DNA of 64,000 nucleotides. It comes from an uncultured Paracoccaceae bacterium (GTDB taxonomy: Bacteria > Pseudomonadota > Alphaproteobacteria > Rhodobacterales > Rhodobacteraceae). Positions within the stretch are counted from its first letter, which is position 1. Each line of letters opens with the position of its first letter. A model generated the notes under the pieces. It saw nothing but the letters and a program-made list of their open reading frames with translations. It searched no databases and was not told where the DNA came from. This document shows positions 48,025-56,372 of the stretch, one piece after another. Both the position numbers and the translations under genes were made by a program. The stretch lies in the NCBI GenBank assembly GCA_947500135.1, contig CANMQX010000002.1, forward strand, positions 558,001-622,000, in the 5' to 3' direction.

Positions 48025-49686
48025 TCAACCTCCCAATTTCACGTTATCGATACCGACAATCTGGTCGTAGACCCAATACAGCGCCAGAACCAACACTAGC
48101 AGGATCGTCCCCAAGGCAGCCGCCAGCCCCCAGTTCAAAGAACGGGAGATATGATAGGCGATCCGGTTCGAGATAAAGACACCATCTGTGCCGCCCACAA
48201 TCTCTGGCGTGATGTAGTAACCAATCGCCAGAATGAAGACGAGAATCGAGCCAGCGCCGATACCGGGAACAGATTGCGGGAAATAAACCCGCCAGAACGC
48301 CGTCCAATTGGTAGCCCCCAATGACTTGGCTGCGCGCAGATAGGTCGGCGGAATGGTCTTCATCACCGAATAAAGCGGCAGGATCATGAATGGCAGCAGG
48401 ATATGCGTCATCGCGATAATCGTACCGGTTGAGTTGTTCATCAAGATCAGGCGGTTTGCATCATCGACAAAGCCGAGCCAAACAAGCAATTCGTTAATCA
48501 CGCCCTGTTGTTGCAGCAATACTTTCCATGCAGAGGTTCGCACCAAAAGCGACGTCCAGAATGGCAGCAGCACAAGTATCATCAGGACATTGGCCGTGCG
48601 CACAGGCAGGTTTGCCAGCAGCCAAGCGACTGGATAGCCCAACAAAATACAGCTTGAGGTGATAATCAGCGACATCCACAGCGTGCGGCCGAACAGTTTG
48701 ATGTAAAGCTGCTCATTCTGGGGGCGCGCTTCGACACCGTCAATCGTAAGTTCACGGTCAACCGAATTCAGGAAATAACCTGATGTATAGCTTGGGCTAT
48801 AAACTTGAACCGTCTCCCAAACGTCGGGTGACACCCAGTCTTCGTCAAGATCCGCAAAGGCATCCGCGAAAGTCAGGTCCGGCATTTCGGTGGCGGTAAG
48901 CGTCTGCAATGCGTCAGCACCCGCACCATTATAACCTGCTATCGCCGCAGCCCGCGACGGGTCGCGCAAATCAACCGCAAGCGCCACATAAACAGCCTCC
49001 CAAGGGTCTTCTTCGGCGACAACATCGTCATCTTCAATCGCGGTCCAGATCGCAAAATCAGTATAGGCGGTGGCCGTCATTGGCAGTAACGCCGCGATTT
49101 CCTGCGATGGTGTGAAGCCAATATCGCCCGACATGCTGTCACCCGTCAGCGTCGCCCAACGGGCGCGGCGGTCGGCAACCAACGTATCGCCGCCTGCCCC
49201 ACTCATCATTTCGTACCAAAACGCGCCATCGTCGAACCGCGCATCCGTATCTTCGATGGCATCCTGAAACACCTCTCCGATGTCATCCATCGAACGGCCT
49301 GAAGTCCGAAAAAGTGACGCAAGGCCCGTATTCTCATAGTTCAGGCGGGTGCCCAGTTTTGTATGCTCTTTGGCCTCGGCTGCATTGAACATATCAAAGA
49401 ACAGATTCTGGAAAACATCCTCAGAAGGGGCATTCCCCTGTGTGCTATCCCATTCTGAAAGCGCGGCAATTGTACCTGGCAACGTATCAGAAACGATCTG
49501 GTTTTCCACAGATCGCACCAGCATGGAAACAATGGGGATAACAAATGTCAGAAGGACGAAAAGCAAAAGCGGTGCGATCAACGCAAGCGCTCTGATCTTT
49601 TGGCGACGCAAGGCCCGCCCAAGGCTCTCCTTCAGCGGTGTCCCATCAGCAGCGAGCATTGGTCCCGAGCCAGTCGTGTCACTCAT
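48025..49686 (-). CDS. ABC transporter permease, PotB-like, with large periplasmic insert
   Basis: 553 residues from the ATG at 49684-49686, about twice the usual length. After a first helix (residues 31-58, ALALIAPLLLFVLLTFVIPIV), about 270 mostly acidic residues intervene before the normal permease core resumes at LFGRTLWMSLIITSSCILLGYPVAW. The core keeps the EAA loop (RAAKSLGATNWTAFWRVYFPQS). By topology the insert should be periplasmic. It has no recognised domain and could contact the binding protein or substrate. It is followed four bases later by the PotC-like gene. Confidence 0.9.
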   Translation of the reverse strand: MSDTTGSGPMLAADGTPLKESLGRALRRQKIRALALIAPLLLFVLLTFVIPIVSMLVRSVENQIVSDTLPGTIAALSEWDSTQGNAPSEDVFQNLFFDMFNAAEAKEHTKLGTRLNYENTGLASLFRTSGRSMDDIGEVFQDAIEDTDARFDDGAFWYEMMSGAGGDTLVADRRARWATLTGDSMSGDIGFTPSQEIAALLPMTATAYTDFAIWTAIEDDDVVAEEDPWEAVYVALAVDLRDPSRAAAIAGYNGAGADALQTLTATEMPDLTFADAFADLDEDWVSPDVWETVQVYSPSYTSGYFLNSVDRELTIDGVEARPQNEQLYIKLFGRTLWMSLIITSSCILLGYPVAWLLANLPVRTANVLMILVLLPFWTSLLVRTSAWKVLLQQQGVINELLVWLGFVDDANRLILMNNSTGTIIAMTHILLPFMILPLYSVMKTIPPTYLRAAKSLGATNWTAFWRVYFPQSVPGIGAGSILVFILAIGYYITPEIVGGTDGVFISNRIAYHISRSLNWGLAAALGTILLVLVLALYWVYDQIVGIDNVKLGG

Positions 49687-49734
49687 ATCGTCCCCAATCG
49701 TTCGTCGCTTTATCGGTCTTTGGTTGATTAAGGT

Positions 49735-49760
49735 AAGAAGGGGCGTTGCCACCCCTTCTT
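49735..49760 (-). terminator. stem-loop between binding-protein and permease genes
   Basis: Perfect 9-bp stem AAGAAGGGG/CCCCTTCTT with an 8-base loop, nine bp downstream of the binding-protein stop and about 50 bp before the permease start. It may act as an attenuator or 3'-end stabiliser that keeps the binding protein more abundant than the channel. Confidence 0.6.
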
Positions 49761-49769
49761 GAAACTAAC

Positions 49770-50885
49770 TTACTGCGCAAGCCAGGCTTGGAATTTCGCG
49801 TCGATATCGTCGCGATAATCTGCCCAGAACTCGTAGTTATAAAGGAAGGTGTTCGCAGCATTGTTTGGATCGGTTGGCATATGTGGCGCCATATCGATAC
49901 CCAATGTTGCGTGCTTACCCACTAGCGGCGCAGATGACACGCGTGCCGGACCGTAAGAGATGTATTTTGCCTGATCAGCAAGGCGCTGTGTATCAGTGGC
50001 AAACTTTACGAAGTCCAACGCACGTGCCAGACGCTCGTCGGACAGACCTTCTGGAATGATCCAACCGTCAAGGTCAAAAACCTGCGCGTCCCACATCATG
50101 CCAATTGGCTGGCCCTGCTCTTCAATGGCGGCGAACAGACGGCCATTATAGGTAGAACCCATGAAGATTTCGCCATCAGCCAAAAGCTGCGGCGTATCAG
50201 CACCGGCAGACCACCAAATCACACTGTCACGGATAGTGTCCAGCTTGGCCAGCGCCTGTTCCTGACCTTCTTCGGTAGCCAGCACATCGTAGACATCTTC
50301 CTTTGCAACGCCGTCACACAAAAGGGCCCACTCAACATTGTTGATCGGACGTTTTTCAAGCGCGCGCATACCCGGATATGTCTCTAGGTCGAACACGTCG
50401 CAGATGTTGCTTGGCGCATCAACACCATCCGGCACCATATCGGTGCGATAGCCGAATGTGGTCGAGTAGACGATCTGCGGGATAAAGCAGTCACCGACCA
50501 GCAAATCACCGAAATCATCAGATGCAGATGTGCCGTCTGGTGCTGCAGCAAGCACTTCGTCTGCGTCAATTTCCAGCGCCAGACCTTCGTCGCACAGGCG
50601 CAAGGCGTCCGCGGCCACAACATCGACCACATCCCATGTGATCGAACCGGCTTCATTCATGGCCCGTAGCTTGGCAACAGCCTCGGCCGAGCTTTCGTCC
50701 CACGTGACTGTCACACCAGGGTTGTTGGCAACATAAGGATCGGCATACGCACTGATCTGGGACTGCTGATAAGCACCGCCCCAGCTGACCAGTGTCATAT
50801 CAGATGCCATGTGGCCATCCGCGCCAACAGCGCCAGCAGAAAGGCCCAACGCCATTGTTGCTAGAATTGGTTTATTGAATTTCAT
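49770..50885 (-). CDS. ABC transporter substrate-binding protein (PotD-like)
   Basis: 371 residues. A signal peptide (ILATMALGLSAGAVGADG) leads to the periplasm. Mature part: TLVSWGGAYQQSQISAYADPY, DVVDVVAADALRLCDEGL, and WWSAGADTPQLLADGEIFMGSTYNGR, typical of polyamine/putrescine-like binding proteins. Three Cys pairs may form disulfides. The ligand is uncertain: the DUF1989 and creatinase neighbours make guanidino or amine compounds plausible. The ATG has GGGAGAG upstream; it lies 93 bp after the ATPase gene. Confidence 0.92.
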   Translation of the reverse strand: MKFNKPILATMALGLSAGAVGADGHMASDMTLVSWGGAYQQSQISAYADPYVANNPGVTVTWDESSAEAVAKLRAMNEAGSITWDVVDVVAADALRLCDEGLALEIDADEVLAAAPDGTSASDDFGDLLVGDCFIPQIVYSTTFGYRTDMVPDGVDAPSNICDVFDLETYPGMRALEKRPINNVEWALLCDGVAKEDVYDVLATEEGQEQALAKLDTIRDSVIWWSAGADTPQLLADGEIFMGSTYNGRLFAAIEEQGQPIGMMWDAQVFDLDGWIIPEGLSDERLARALDFVKFATDTQRLADQAKYISYGPARVSSAPLVGKHATLGIDMAPHMPTDPNNAANTFLYNYEFWADYRDDIDAKFQAWLAQ

Positions 50886-50978
50886 AGTACTCTCCCGTTT
50901 TTTTACCTAGTTTCTTTGGTCGATGAGGTGGCACACACTAGGCCGCGCGCCTCCAAGCTCTTTGAAGTCTTAACCCGT

Positions 50979-52130
50979 TCAGGCATCAAGGGCGCGGCAG
51001 TCTTCCGGCAACCATCCAATTTCGATCTGCTCGCCAGGACGCAACCTTGGTTGGTCAGGCGCATTGCGGGTCTTCACAATGAACTCTTCTGAATTGGCGA
51101 CACGCAGCCGCGTTCGAAAGATATCGCCCATATAGATGAACTCCAGCACTTCAGCCTTTAGCGTATGTGCATCGTCTGACAGACGCTCTTTGTTCGTCTC
51201 TACCCGTTCGGGGCGGATCGACACCGTTGTACGCTCACCGACTTGGGACACATTCACAGGTTTCGCATCGATCTCTTCACCACTATCCAGCCTGACAAGA
51301 CACTTGTCATCATTGATTTGGGTCACAACACCACTCAACGTATTATTTTCGCCGATGAACTGGGCCACAAAGCTGTTTTGCGGTGCCTCGTACAACTCAT
51401 CCGGTGGCGCAAGCTGCTGGATGCGGCCGTCGTCAAACACAGCAACACGGTCGGACATGGTCAGCGCTTCGGTCTGGTCGTGTGTAACGTAGACAGTTGT
51501 AATACCAAGGTTATGCGCAAGATCGGTAATTTCAAACTGCATCTTTTCGCGCAACTGCTTGTCGAGTGCGCCCAAAGGTTCATCCATCAGAACAAGCTCA
51601 GGCTCAAACACAAGCGCACGGGCCAGCGCAACACGCTGTTGCTGACCACCCGAAAGCTGGGCGGGACGACGATTGCCAAATGCCCCCATCTCCACCATAT
51701 CCAATGCGCGCTTCACTTTCTCGTCCCGCTCGGATCTGCCCATTTTGCGGACTTCCAGCGGAAAGGCGAGGTTTTCACCAATCGTCATATGCGGAAACAG
51801 CGCATAGTTCTGGAACACCATGCCAATCCCACGCTTATGGGGTGGGATGTCATTGATCGACTTGCCATCAAGACGAATGTCGCCATGCGTCGCGGTTTCA
51901 AATCCAGCCAGCATCATCAGGCATGTTGTTTTGCCTGACCCAGAAGGCCCGAGCATTGTTAAGAACTCACCTTTCGGCATCCGCAAGTTCAGGTCTTTCA
52001 CAACGAGCGTTTCACCGTCGTAACTTTTTTGCACGCGCTCGAATTCAACGAACGCCTCGCCCTCTGGAGTTTGTGCCAAAATTGGCTCCCTACTGGTTCT
52101 TTCGGCGGTTTGCCCACGCTTTGCTGGCAC
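50979..52130 (-). CDS. ABC transporter ATP-binding protein (PotA-like)
   Basis: 383 residues if the GTG at 52128-52130 is used. A TTG at 52074-52076 with AGGGAG six bases upstream would give 365 and looks at least as good. Walker A GPSGSGKTT, Q-loop QNYALFPHMT, signature [15 protein letters not shown], Walker B LVLMDEPLGALD, and switch His VTHDQTEALT. A C-terminal TOBE domain (RPERVE..., FIYMGDIFRTRL) is present as in PotA/CysA-type importers. First gene of the ATPase-binding protein-permease-permease operon. Confidence 0.93.
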   Translation of the reverse strand: MPAKRGQTAERTSREPILAQTPEGEAFVEFERVQKSYDGETLVVKDLNLRMPKGEFLTMLGPSGSGKTTCLMMLAGFETATHGDIRLDGKSINDIPPHKRGIGMVFQNYALFPHMTIGENLAFPLEVRKMGRSERDEKVKRALDMVEMGAFGNRRPAQLSGGQQQRVALARALVFEPELVLMDEPLGALDKQLREKMQFEITDLAHNLGITTVYVTHDQTEALTMSDRVAVFDDGRIQQLAPPDELYEAPQNSFVAQFIGENNTLSGVVTQINDDKCLVRLDSGEEIDAKPVNVSQVGERTTVSIRPERVETNKERLSDDAHTLKAEVLEFIYMGDIFRTRLRVANSEEFIVKTRNAPDQPRLRPGEQIEIGWLPEDCRALDA

Positions 52131-52145
52131 ATACTAACTTCGAAT

Positions 52146-52158
52146 CAAGTTGAACTTG
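52146..52158. promoter_or_regulatory. short inverted repeat upstream of the PotA-like gene
   Basis: CAAGTT-G-AACTTG lies 15 bp beyond the GTG start (about 70 bp before the alternative TTG). It is symmetrical and well placed for an operator of the importer operon. No regulator gene is adjacent. Confidence 0.35.
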
Positions 52159-52394
52159 CAAGCGATTTTCTACTTAAGTCGAAAAAGGCTGGTCGGTGTC
52201 AAAGCTGTCAATTTACAACTGGCATAAGGTTACCCAAGGTCAACCGTCAGACAAGCGACAAACATTCAGTCACACGTAGTTAGCCGAAGCGCGTCCAGAC
52301 GATAAACAAAGCCCAACTTGACGACCAGCGTAGCTGCGCGAGACCATGGGTAAGCCTCAAAATCGACAGCCATTTTTTCGTAAAGTCACAACAC

Positions 52395-53246
52395 TTAACG
52401 CCCGTGGCTGCGGTCATAATCACTAGGTTCGGTTTCCAAGAAAGGATCCCCATTTTCAAACACATCAATGACCAAAGGATAGCAGTCAGCAAAATCGGAT
52501 GTATGCTCTGTCCCGCAATCCCCGCCCGGACAGGCCGAAAGCCCGACGATAAGATCAATCTCTGCAAAGAACTCCAGATAGTCGCCTGCCCGGACAGGAC
52601 TGGCTTTCATAAAGTACTGATGTGTATCTGCAGTAAATCCTGTGCACATAAAGACGTTCAGCACGTCATGCACAAATGGTTCGGCCTCCGCCAGCGGCAA
52701 CTTGGTATGGTCCGCAAGCGCGCGCGTCAGGTTCGAATGACAGCAGTAATGATAATCTGAACCGGACAATAATCGCCCGGTATATGGATCGCATCGGGTG
52801 CCGATTACGTCATGAACTGAACCACCGTCTGCATCCCAACCATACCAATCCAGCGTGTCCTCAAACACGGTCGCCATCGGACGCAGCATAGGAAACCGCG
52901 ACCATAGCCGGTCACCGCTTGAAACATGTGTGCCATGCAGCGCGCGCGTCTTTCCAGAATAGAAATGCTCATTCAGGTTCGCAGCCGACCAAAGGTTTAG
53001 ATCCCCGACCTGTGCCCCTTCGGAACAGGTAATACGGAAAAAACTGCCCTTGGGTACGGTTGTACAGCGCGCGTCGCGCGGTGGCACCACACATCTTGCA
53101 GTATGCTTCGCATCTGCACGGCGCGCATTCATCATCGCAAAATCTGCTGATGATATACCCTCAGTCGGATAACAAATTACAGCAGGTTTCGTGCGCCGCT
53201 CTTCAGCGTCGCCAGGTGGCGCAAAGGTCGGTTTTTCGGGTTTCAT
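52395..53246 (-). CDS. DUF1989 (urea carboxylase-associated) family protein
   Basis: 283 residues. The DUF1989 core is visible: GSFFRITCSEGAQVGDLNLW, then DVIGTRCDPYTGRLLSG, HYCCHSNL, DVLNVFMCTG, and VRAGDYLEFFAEIDLIVGLSACPGGD. Several Cys and His could bind a metal. Relatives work next to urea or guanidine carboxylases, where some act as carboxyguanidine deiminase subunits, but no carboxylase gene is in view. It lies upstream of the polyamine-type importer on the same strand, separated by 264 bp without a visible gene. The natural substrate is open. Confidence 0.85.
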   Translation of the reverse strand: MKPEKPTFAPPGDAEERRTKPAVICYPTEGISSADFAMMNARRADAKHTARCVVPPRDARCTTVPKGSFFRITCSEGAQVGDLNLWSAANLNEHFYSGKTRALHGTHVSSGDRLWSRFPMLRPMATVFEDTLDWYGWDADGGSVHDVIGTRCDPYTGRLLSGSDYHYCCHSNLTRALADHTKLPLAEAEPFVHDVLNVFMCTGFTADTHQYFMKASPVRAGDYLEFFAEIDLIVGLSACPGGDCGTEHTSDFADCYPLVIDVFENGDPFLETEPSDYDRSHGR

Positions 53247-53469
53247 ATAGATCCAACTGGGTCACGTTTTACCTTTGAGTAGCGAAGCCTCGCCGCGTTG
53301 CCAACCCTTGAGCCATCATCTGATCACAGGGGTCACGACCCTATTCACCATCGGAGTTATCACAGCATTTTCTGACCAGAACCAATATTCCGAATCCAAT
53401 TGACTCCCACCATTGTGAGGCCTTATTTATGACTTAGTTGACTTATTTTTGTATCTTTTGGGTGAATAA

Positions 53470-53730
53470 ATGTTCAAAAAATCTTTTATCGTTTCTATTT
53501 TAGCAACAACAACGCTGGGTGTGTTTGTACCTGCTGCGGTAAGCGCCAACGAAATAACCCTGACACTGAAAGACCAGGATGTGAAAATCGTCGGTGAATT
53601 TGCCGGGTTCAGACAAGACGCTTACATCATCGCAACGGAAACTGGTAACCTGCACGTACCAGCCAAATACGTTGATTGTGAAGGTGACGAGTGTCTCATC
53701 TTCGTGTCGGCGAATACGCAAGGCAACTAA
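53470..53730 (+). CDS. small secreted protein with a single beta domain
   Basis: 86 residues. A signal peptide (SFIVSILATTTLGVFVPAAVSA) is followed by about 60 residues: E-I-T-L-T-L-K, G-E-F-A-G-F, a Y-I-I-A-T-E-T-G-N-L-H-V segment and a C-E-G-D-E-C pair that could form a disulfide. The pattern resembles the small N-terminal domain found on some roseobacter secreted OmpA/phosphate-binding-like proteins, here alone; this likeness is from memory of the pattern, not a search. Function unknown. The Shine-Dalgarno is weak (GGGTGA). Confidence 0.7.
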   Translation: MFKKSFIVSILATTTLGVFVPAAVSANEITLTLKDQDVKIVGEFAGFRQDAYIIATETGNLHVPAKYVDCEGDECLIFVSANTQGN

Positions 53731-53735
53731 GGCCA

Positions 53736-53788
53736 AAGCCGGCAAACCGGTCTTAACTGAGGTTCTGTTGTTTGGGTCCTGACCCAAA
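53736..53788. terminator. two stem-loops between convergent genes
   Basis: AAGCCGG-CAAA-CCGG(T)CTT (53736-53754, one bulged base) starts 6 bp after the small-protein stop. TTTGGGTC-CT-GACCCAAA (53771-53788), a perfect 8-bp inverted repeat, follows. Together they probably end transcription from both sides, since the next gene converges. Confidence 0.5.
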
Positions 53789-53793
53789 GCCAA

Positions 53794-53934
53794 TCACGGC
53801 GGCGAGTTCGCTGTTGACGATGCCAATTGCCCGGCGAAATAGGATGTGATGCCGACGATCACGTCAGCATCCTGCGTCGGGTTGTAAGAAGCATCACCAA
53901 GAAACCGCGTCACTGTCGTGCTTTGCTGACAAGT
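53794..53934 (-). pseudogene. possible 3' remnant of a lost gene
   Basis: In the gap after the glycerate-kinase stop, a minus-strand frame of 46 codons has protein-like composition (for example FLGDASYNPTQDADVIVGI) but no start codon in a sensible place, and it is closed upstream by TGA at 53935-53937. The GDASYNPTQDADVIVGI stretch loosely recalls LytR C-terminal domains. It could be chance coding in a short gap. Confidence 0.2.
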
Positions 53935-53941
53935 TCAGCTG

Positions 53942-55150
53942 TCAACGAAAGCTGGGGCGGCGGATCAAAACGCCAAGATCGGCAACATTTGTTCCTGTGG
54001 CCCCAGTGAGCAACAGATCATCCGCCATCTCAAGCGCGGCATGGCTATCATTATTGTGCAAAAGTGCATCAAAATCCCCGCCCGCCTCTGCAATCCGCGC
54101 CATCGTTCCCTGATCCACAATGGCGCCGGCCGCATCCGTCGGCCCATCGCGACCATCACTGCCAGCTTGAAGGCAAGTCCATTTTTGCCAACCACGCAAT
54201 GCAGCCTCCTTTGCAATACGCAAAGCCAGTTCCTGATTACGACCGCCACGTCCAGTGCCATTCAAAACAACGGTCGTTTCTCCACCCCAAATCGTCACAC
54301 CAGGTGCCGACTGGTCGCAAATAAAGCGCGCCGCATCCCGCACATCACCCTCAACAGGCGTGGCAATCACCTGCGCCGCCGGAGCCGCCTGCGACATCGC
54401 GGCGACACTTTGGGTGTTCGATCCAACAAGAATATTCTCCGCCGGTGGTAATGCGGCCCCGGTAGATGCTGCCATCAGATGATCACGAACCGGTTGGGAA
54501 ACACGGTCCCACAGATTGGCGCGATGTAACAACGCCATGGCATCAGCCGGCGTCCCAATTGGCGGCAAGGTCGGGCCACTGGCGATCACTGACAAATCAT
54601 CACCGACCACATCGGACAAAATGAGTGCGGTCACCGGATGCGGTGCAGCATGGCGTAAAAAACCGCCCCCTTTCAGATCCGACAATTGTTGCCGGATCAG
54701 GTTCATCTTTTCTATTGGCAGACCTGAGCCCAACAACAAGCTGTTTACCTGTGCCTTCTGCGCAAGGCTCAACTCACCGGCAGGTGCAGGCAACAAGGCT
54801 GAACCCCCGCCTGAGATTAGGGCCAGTACCGGACCATCGGCTGATCGCAACGCTGCGATGACAGCCTTACCGGCAGCGACCCCGTTTTCATCCGGCACAG
54901 GATGACCCGCAGGAAAAACATCGGCCCCGGGCAGCTTGGTTGCATTTTCGTAGTTCGTCACAACAATTGTGCGCACTTTGGGAAACCGGGACAGTGCCAC
55001 TTTGGCCATCAGGCTAGCAGCTTTACCAACCGCCGCGATCAACGCCGGGGTCCGAACGGCATCCAGATGCAGCTGCACCGCTGCGTAAGGATCAGCCGCG
55101 GCCACGCCCGCATCAAAAATGCGGCGCGCATCTATTCTGGGGTCATCCAT
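53942..55150 (-). CDS. glycerate 2-kinase (MOFRL family)
   Basis: 402 residues from the ATG at 55148-55150, which has AGAGGAA upstream. Family landmarks: AVGKAASLMAKVAL, GHPVPDENG, ALISGGGSALLPAPAG, SDVVGDDLSVIASGPT, and the C-terminal MOFRL motifs GGRNQELAL and GSDGRDGPTDAAGAIVD. It phosphorylates D-glycerate to 2-phosphoglycerate, linking tartronate/glyoxylate-type metabolism to glycolysis. It overlaps the upstream membrane-protein gene by eight bases, so it is the third gene of a coupled operon with two unknowns. Confidence 0.92.
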   Translation of the reverse strand: MDDPRIDARRIFDAGVAAADPYAAVQLHLDAVRTPALIAAVGKAASLMAKVALSRFPKVRTIVVTNYENATKLPGADVFPAGHPVPDENGVAAGKAVIAALRSADGPVLALISGGGSALLPAPAGELSLAQKAQVNSLLLGSGLPIEKMNLIRQQLSDLKGGGFLRHAAPHPVTALILSDVVGDDLSVIASGPTLPPIGTPADAMALLHRANLWDRVSQPVRDHLMAASTGAALPPAENILVGSNTQSVAAMSQAAPAAQVIATPVEGDVRDAARFICDQSAPGVTIWGGETTVVLNGTGRGGRNQELALRIAKEAALRGWQKWTCLQAGSDGRDGPTDAAGAIVDQGTMARIAEAGGDFDALLHNNDSHAALEMADDLLLTGATGTNVADLGVLIRRPSFR

Positions 55151-56372
55151 CCATCGTTCCTCTGGTTGATACGGCGCTCGCATCCTGACGCGCGATCAAT
55201 GCCGCCATGCGCTGGACAACCTCTAATTCCAGTTCGGCATGAGGGGACAAGCCAAGTGAAGGCATGGAAAGCGCAATCAGTACGCGTGGCGCATCACGCG
55301 CCAAAAAAATATGTGTGGCGCTATAATGTGCAAAAAGATGCGTAATATGATCGTCGGCGGCATGTCCCAATGAGGGCGGCGAGGCGCGGCGTAACACCGG
55401 TGCGGTCTCAAAAATCGCATCTAGTGTTTTTGGGTCCAATCCGCGCAAGCTGTCCTCATGCACAACGACAGCACCATCAACAAGCGGGTGTGCGCGCAAA
55501 TCGCGCAAGAACGCCACTGGATCCTCCGTTCGGGCCGTCGCCATATGACGCAACAGACCAATGCTCCGCTCCTCTGACAGAAGACTGCGCGCATCCTGAA
55601 CGATGGCAGCAAGAACGATGACCGCAAAAATCAATGCCACGATCATCAGCACTTCAACACCGTCCACATTAACCACCAACCCAATCAATCCCCCTGAAAC
55701 CACCGACACGCAGGTCATGACCAACAAAATAAGCAATGTCTCACGATGACCAATCTGTGACCTGGCCAATCCAATCGCCAACCAGCACAAAACCAGCACA
55801 CCAAGCGACGAAAACTGAACCGGCAGGCCAAAATAATCCGCGAAGAAATCGCCGATTGCCAACGGGATAAATAACAATAACGACAGGGCCAAGCGGGCCA
55901 CCATCGTGTTCTCGCTAAACGAAAGTGAGCTGCGGTCGCGCTGCAGTATCAACCAACCAGAAACGCAAAAACCGGTTATCTGAAACCCAAGCAGACCAGT
56001 CAGCCGAACCGGATCAATCGTCCCGGAATACCAGAAGGCGGAGGTCGCAAACAGAATTGTGCCACCCGCAATCAGTGCTTTGGCCCAGTGTGGCGCGTGA
56101 CGCCGCAGCAAACCTTCGGTCAGTAATAACACCGCCAGCGGGATTAGCGCCGCACCCAAAAGAACGAAGATGCGAAATGCAACTACACCAGTCAGGATCA
56201 GCAGTAGGCGACCAATGAACAACAGCATCAAGACCCGCACGCCAAAAAGAAAGCGCCGGTTGATCGGGTCCCTGTCGCCTTGGCGGATCAATACCCAGCG
56301 TAATGTGAGCAGCCCGAGCAGGGCCACAAGCGACAAAAAGCCCGAGATCAGGACATTGGCGGCAGCAATCAT
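55143..56372 (-). CDS. multi-span membrane protein with cytosolic C-terminal domain
   Basis: 409 residues from the ATG at 56370-56372, which overlaps the upstream stop as ATGA. The first 270 residues hold about eight hydrophobic segments (LISGFLSLVALLGLLTL, VLMLLFIGRLLLILTGVV, ILFATSAFWYSG, ITGFCVSGWLIL, LALSLLLFIPLAI, LGVLVLCWLAIGLA, LLILLVMTCVSVVSGGLIG, LMIVALIFAVIVLAAIV). The C-terminal 130 residues are soluble (RSLLSEERSIGLLRHMATARTEDP onward) with a helical region that might contact the neighbouring proteins. I do not recognise the family. It lies between another unknown gene and glycerate kinase. Confidence 0.75.
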   Translation of the reverse strand: MIAAANVLISGFLSLVALLGLLTLRWVLIRQGDRDPINRRFLFGVRVLMLLFIGRLLLILTGVVAFRIFVLLGAALIPLAVLLLTEGLLRRHAPHWAKALIAGGTILFATSAFWYSGTIDPVRLTGLLGFQITGFCVSGWLILQRDRSSLSFSENTMVARLALSLLLFIPLAIGDFFADYFGLPVQFSSLGVLVLCWLAIGLARSQIGHRETLLILLVMTCVSVVSGGLIGLVVNVDGVEVLMIVALIFAVIVLAAIVQDARSLLSEERSIGLLRHMATARTEDPVAFLRDLRAHPLVDGAVVVHEDSLRGLDPKTLDAIFETAPVLRRASPPSLGHAADDHITHLFAHYSATHIFLARDAPRVLIALSMPSLGLSPHAELELEVVQRMAALIARQDASAVSTRGTMDG

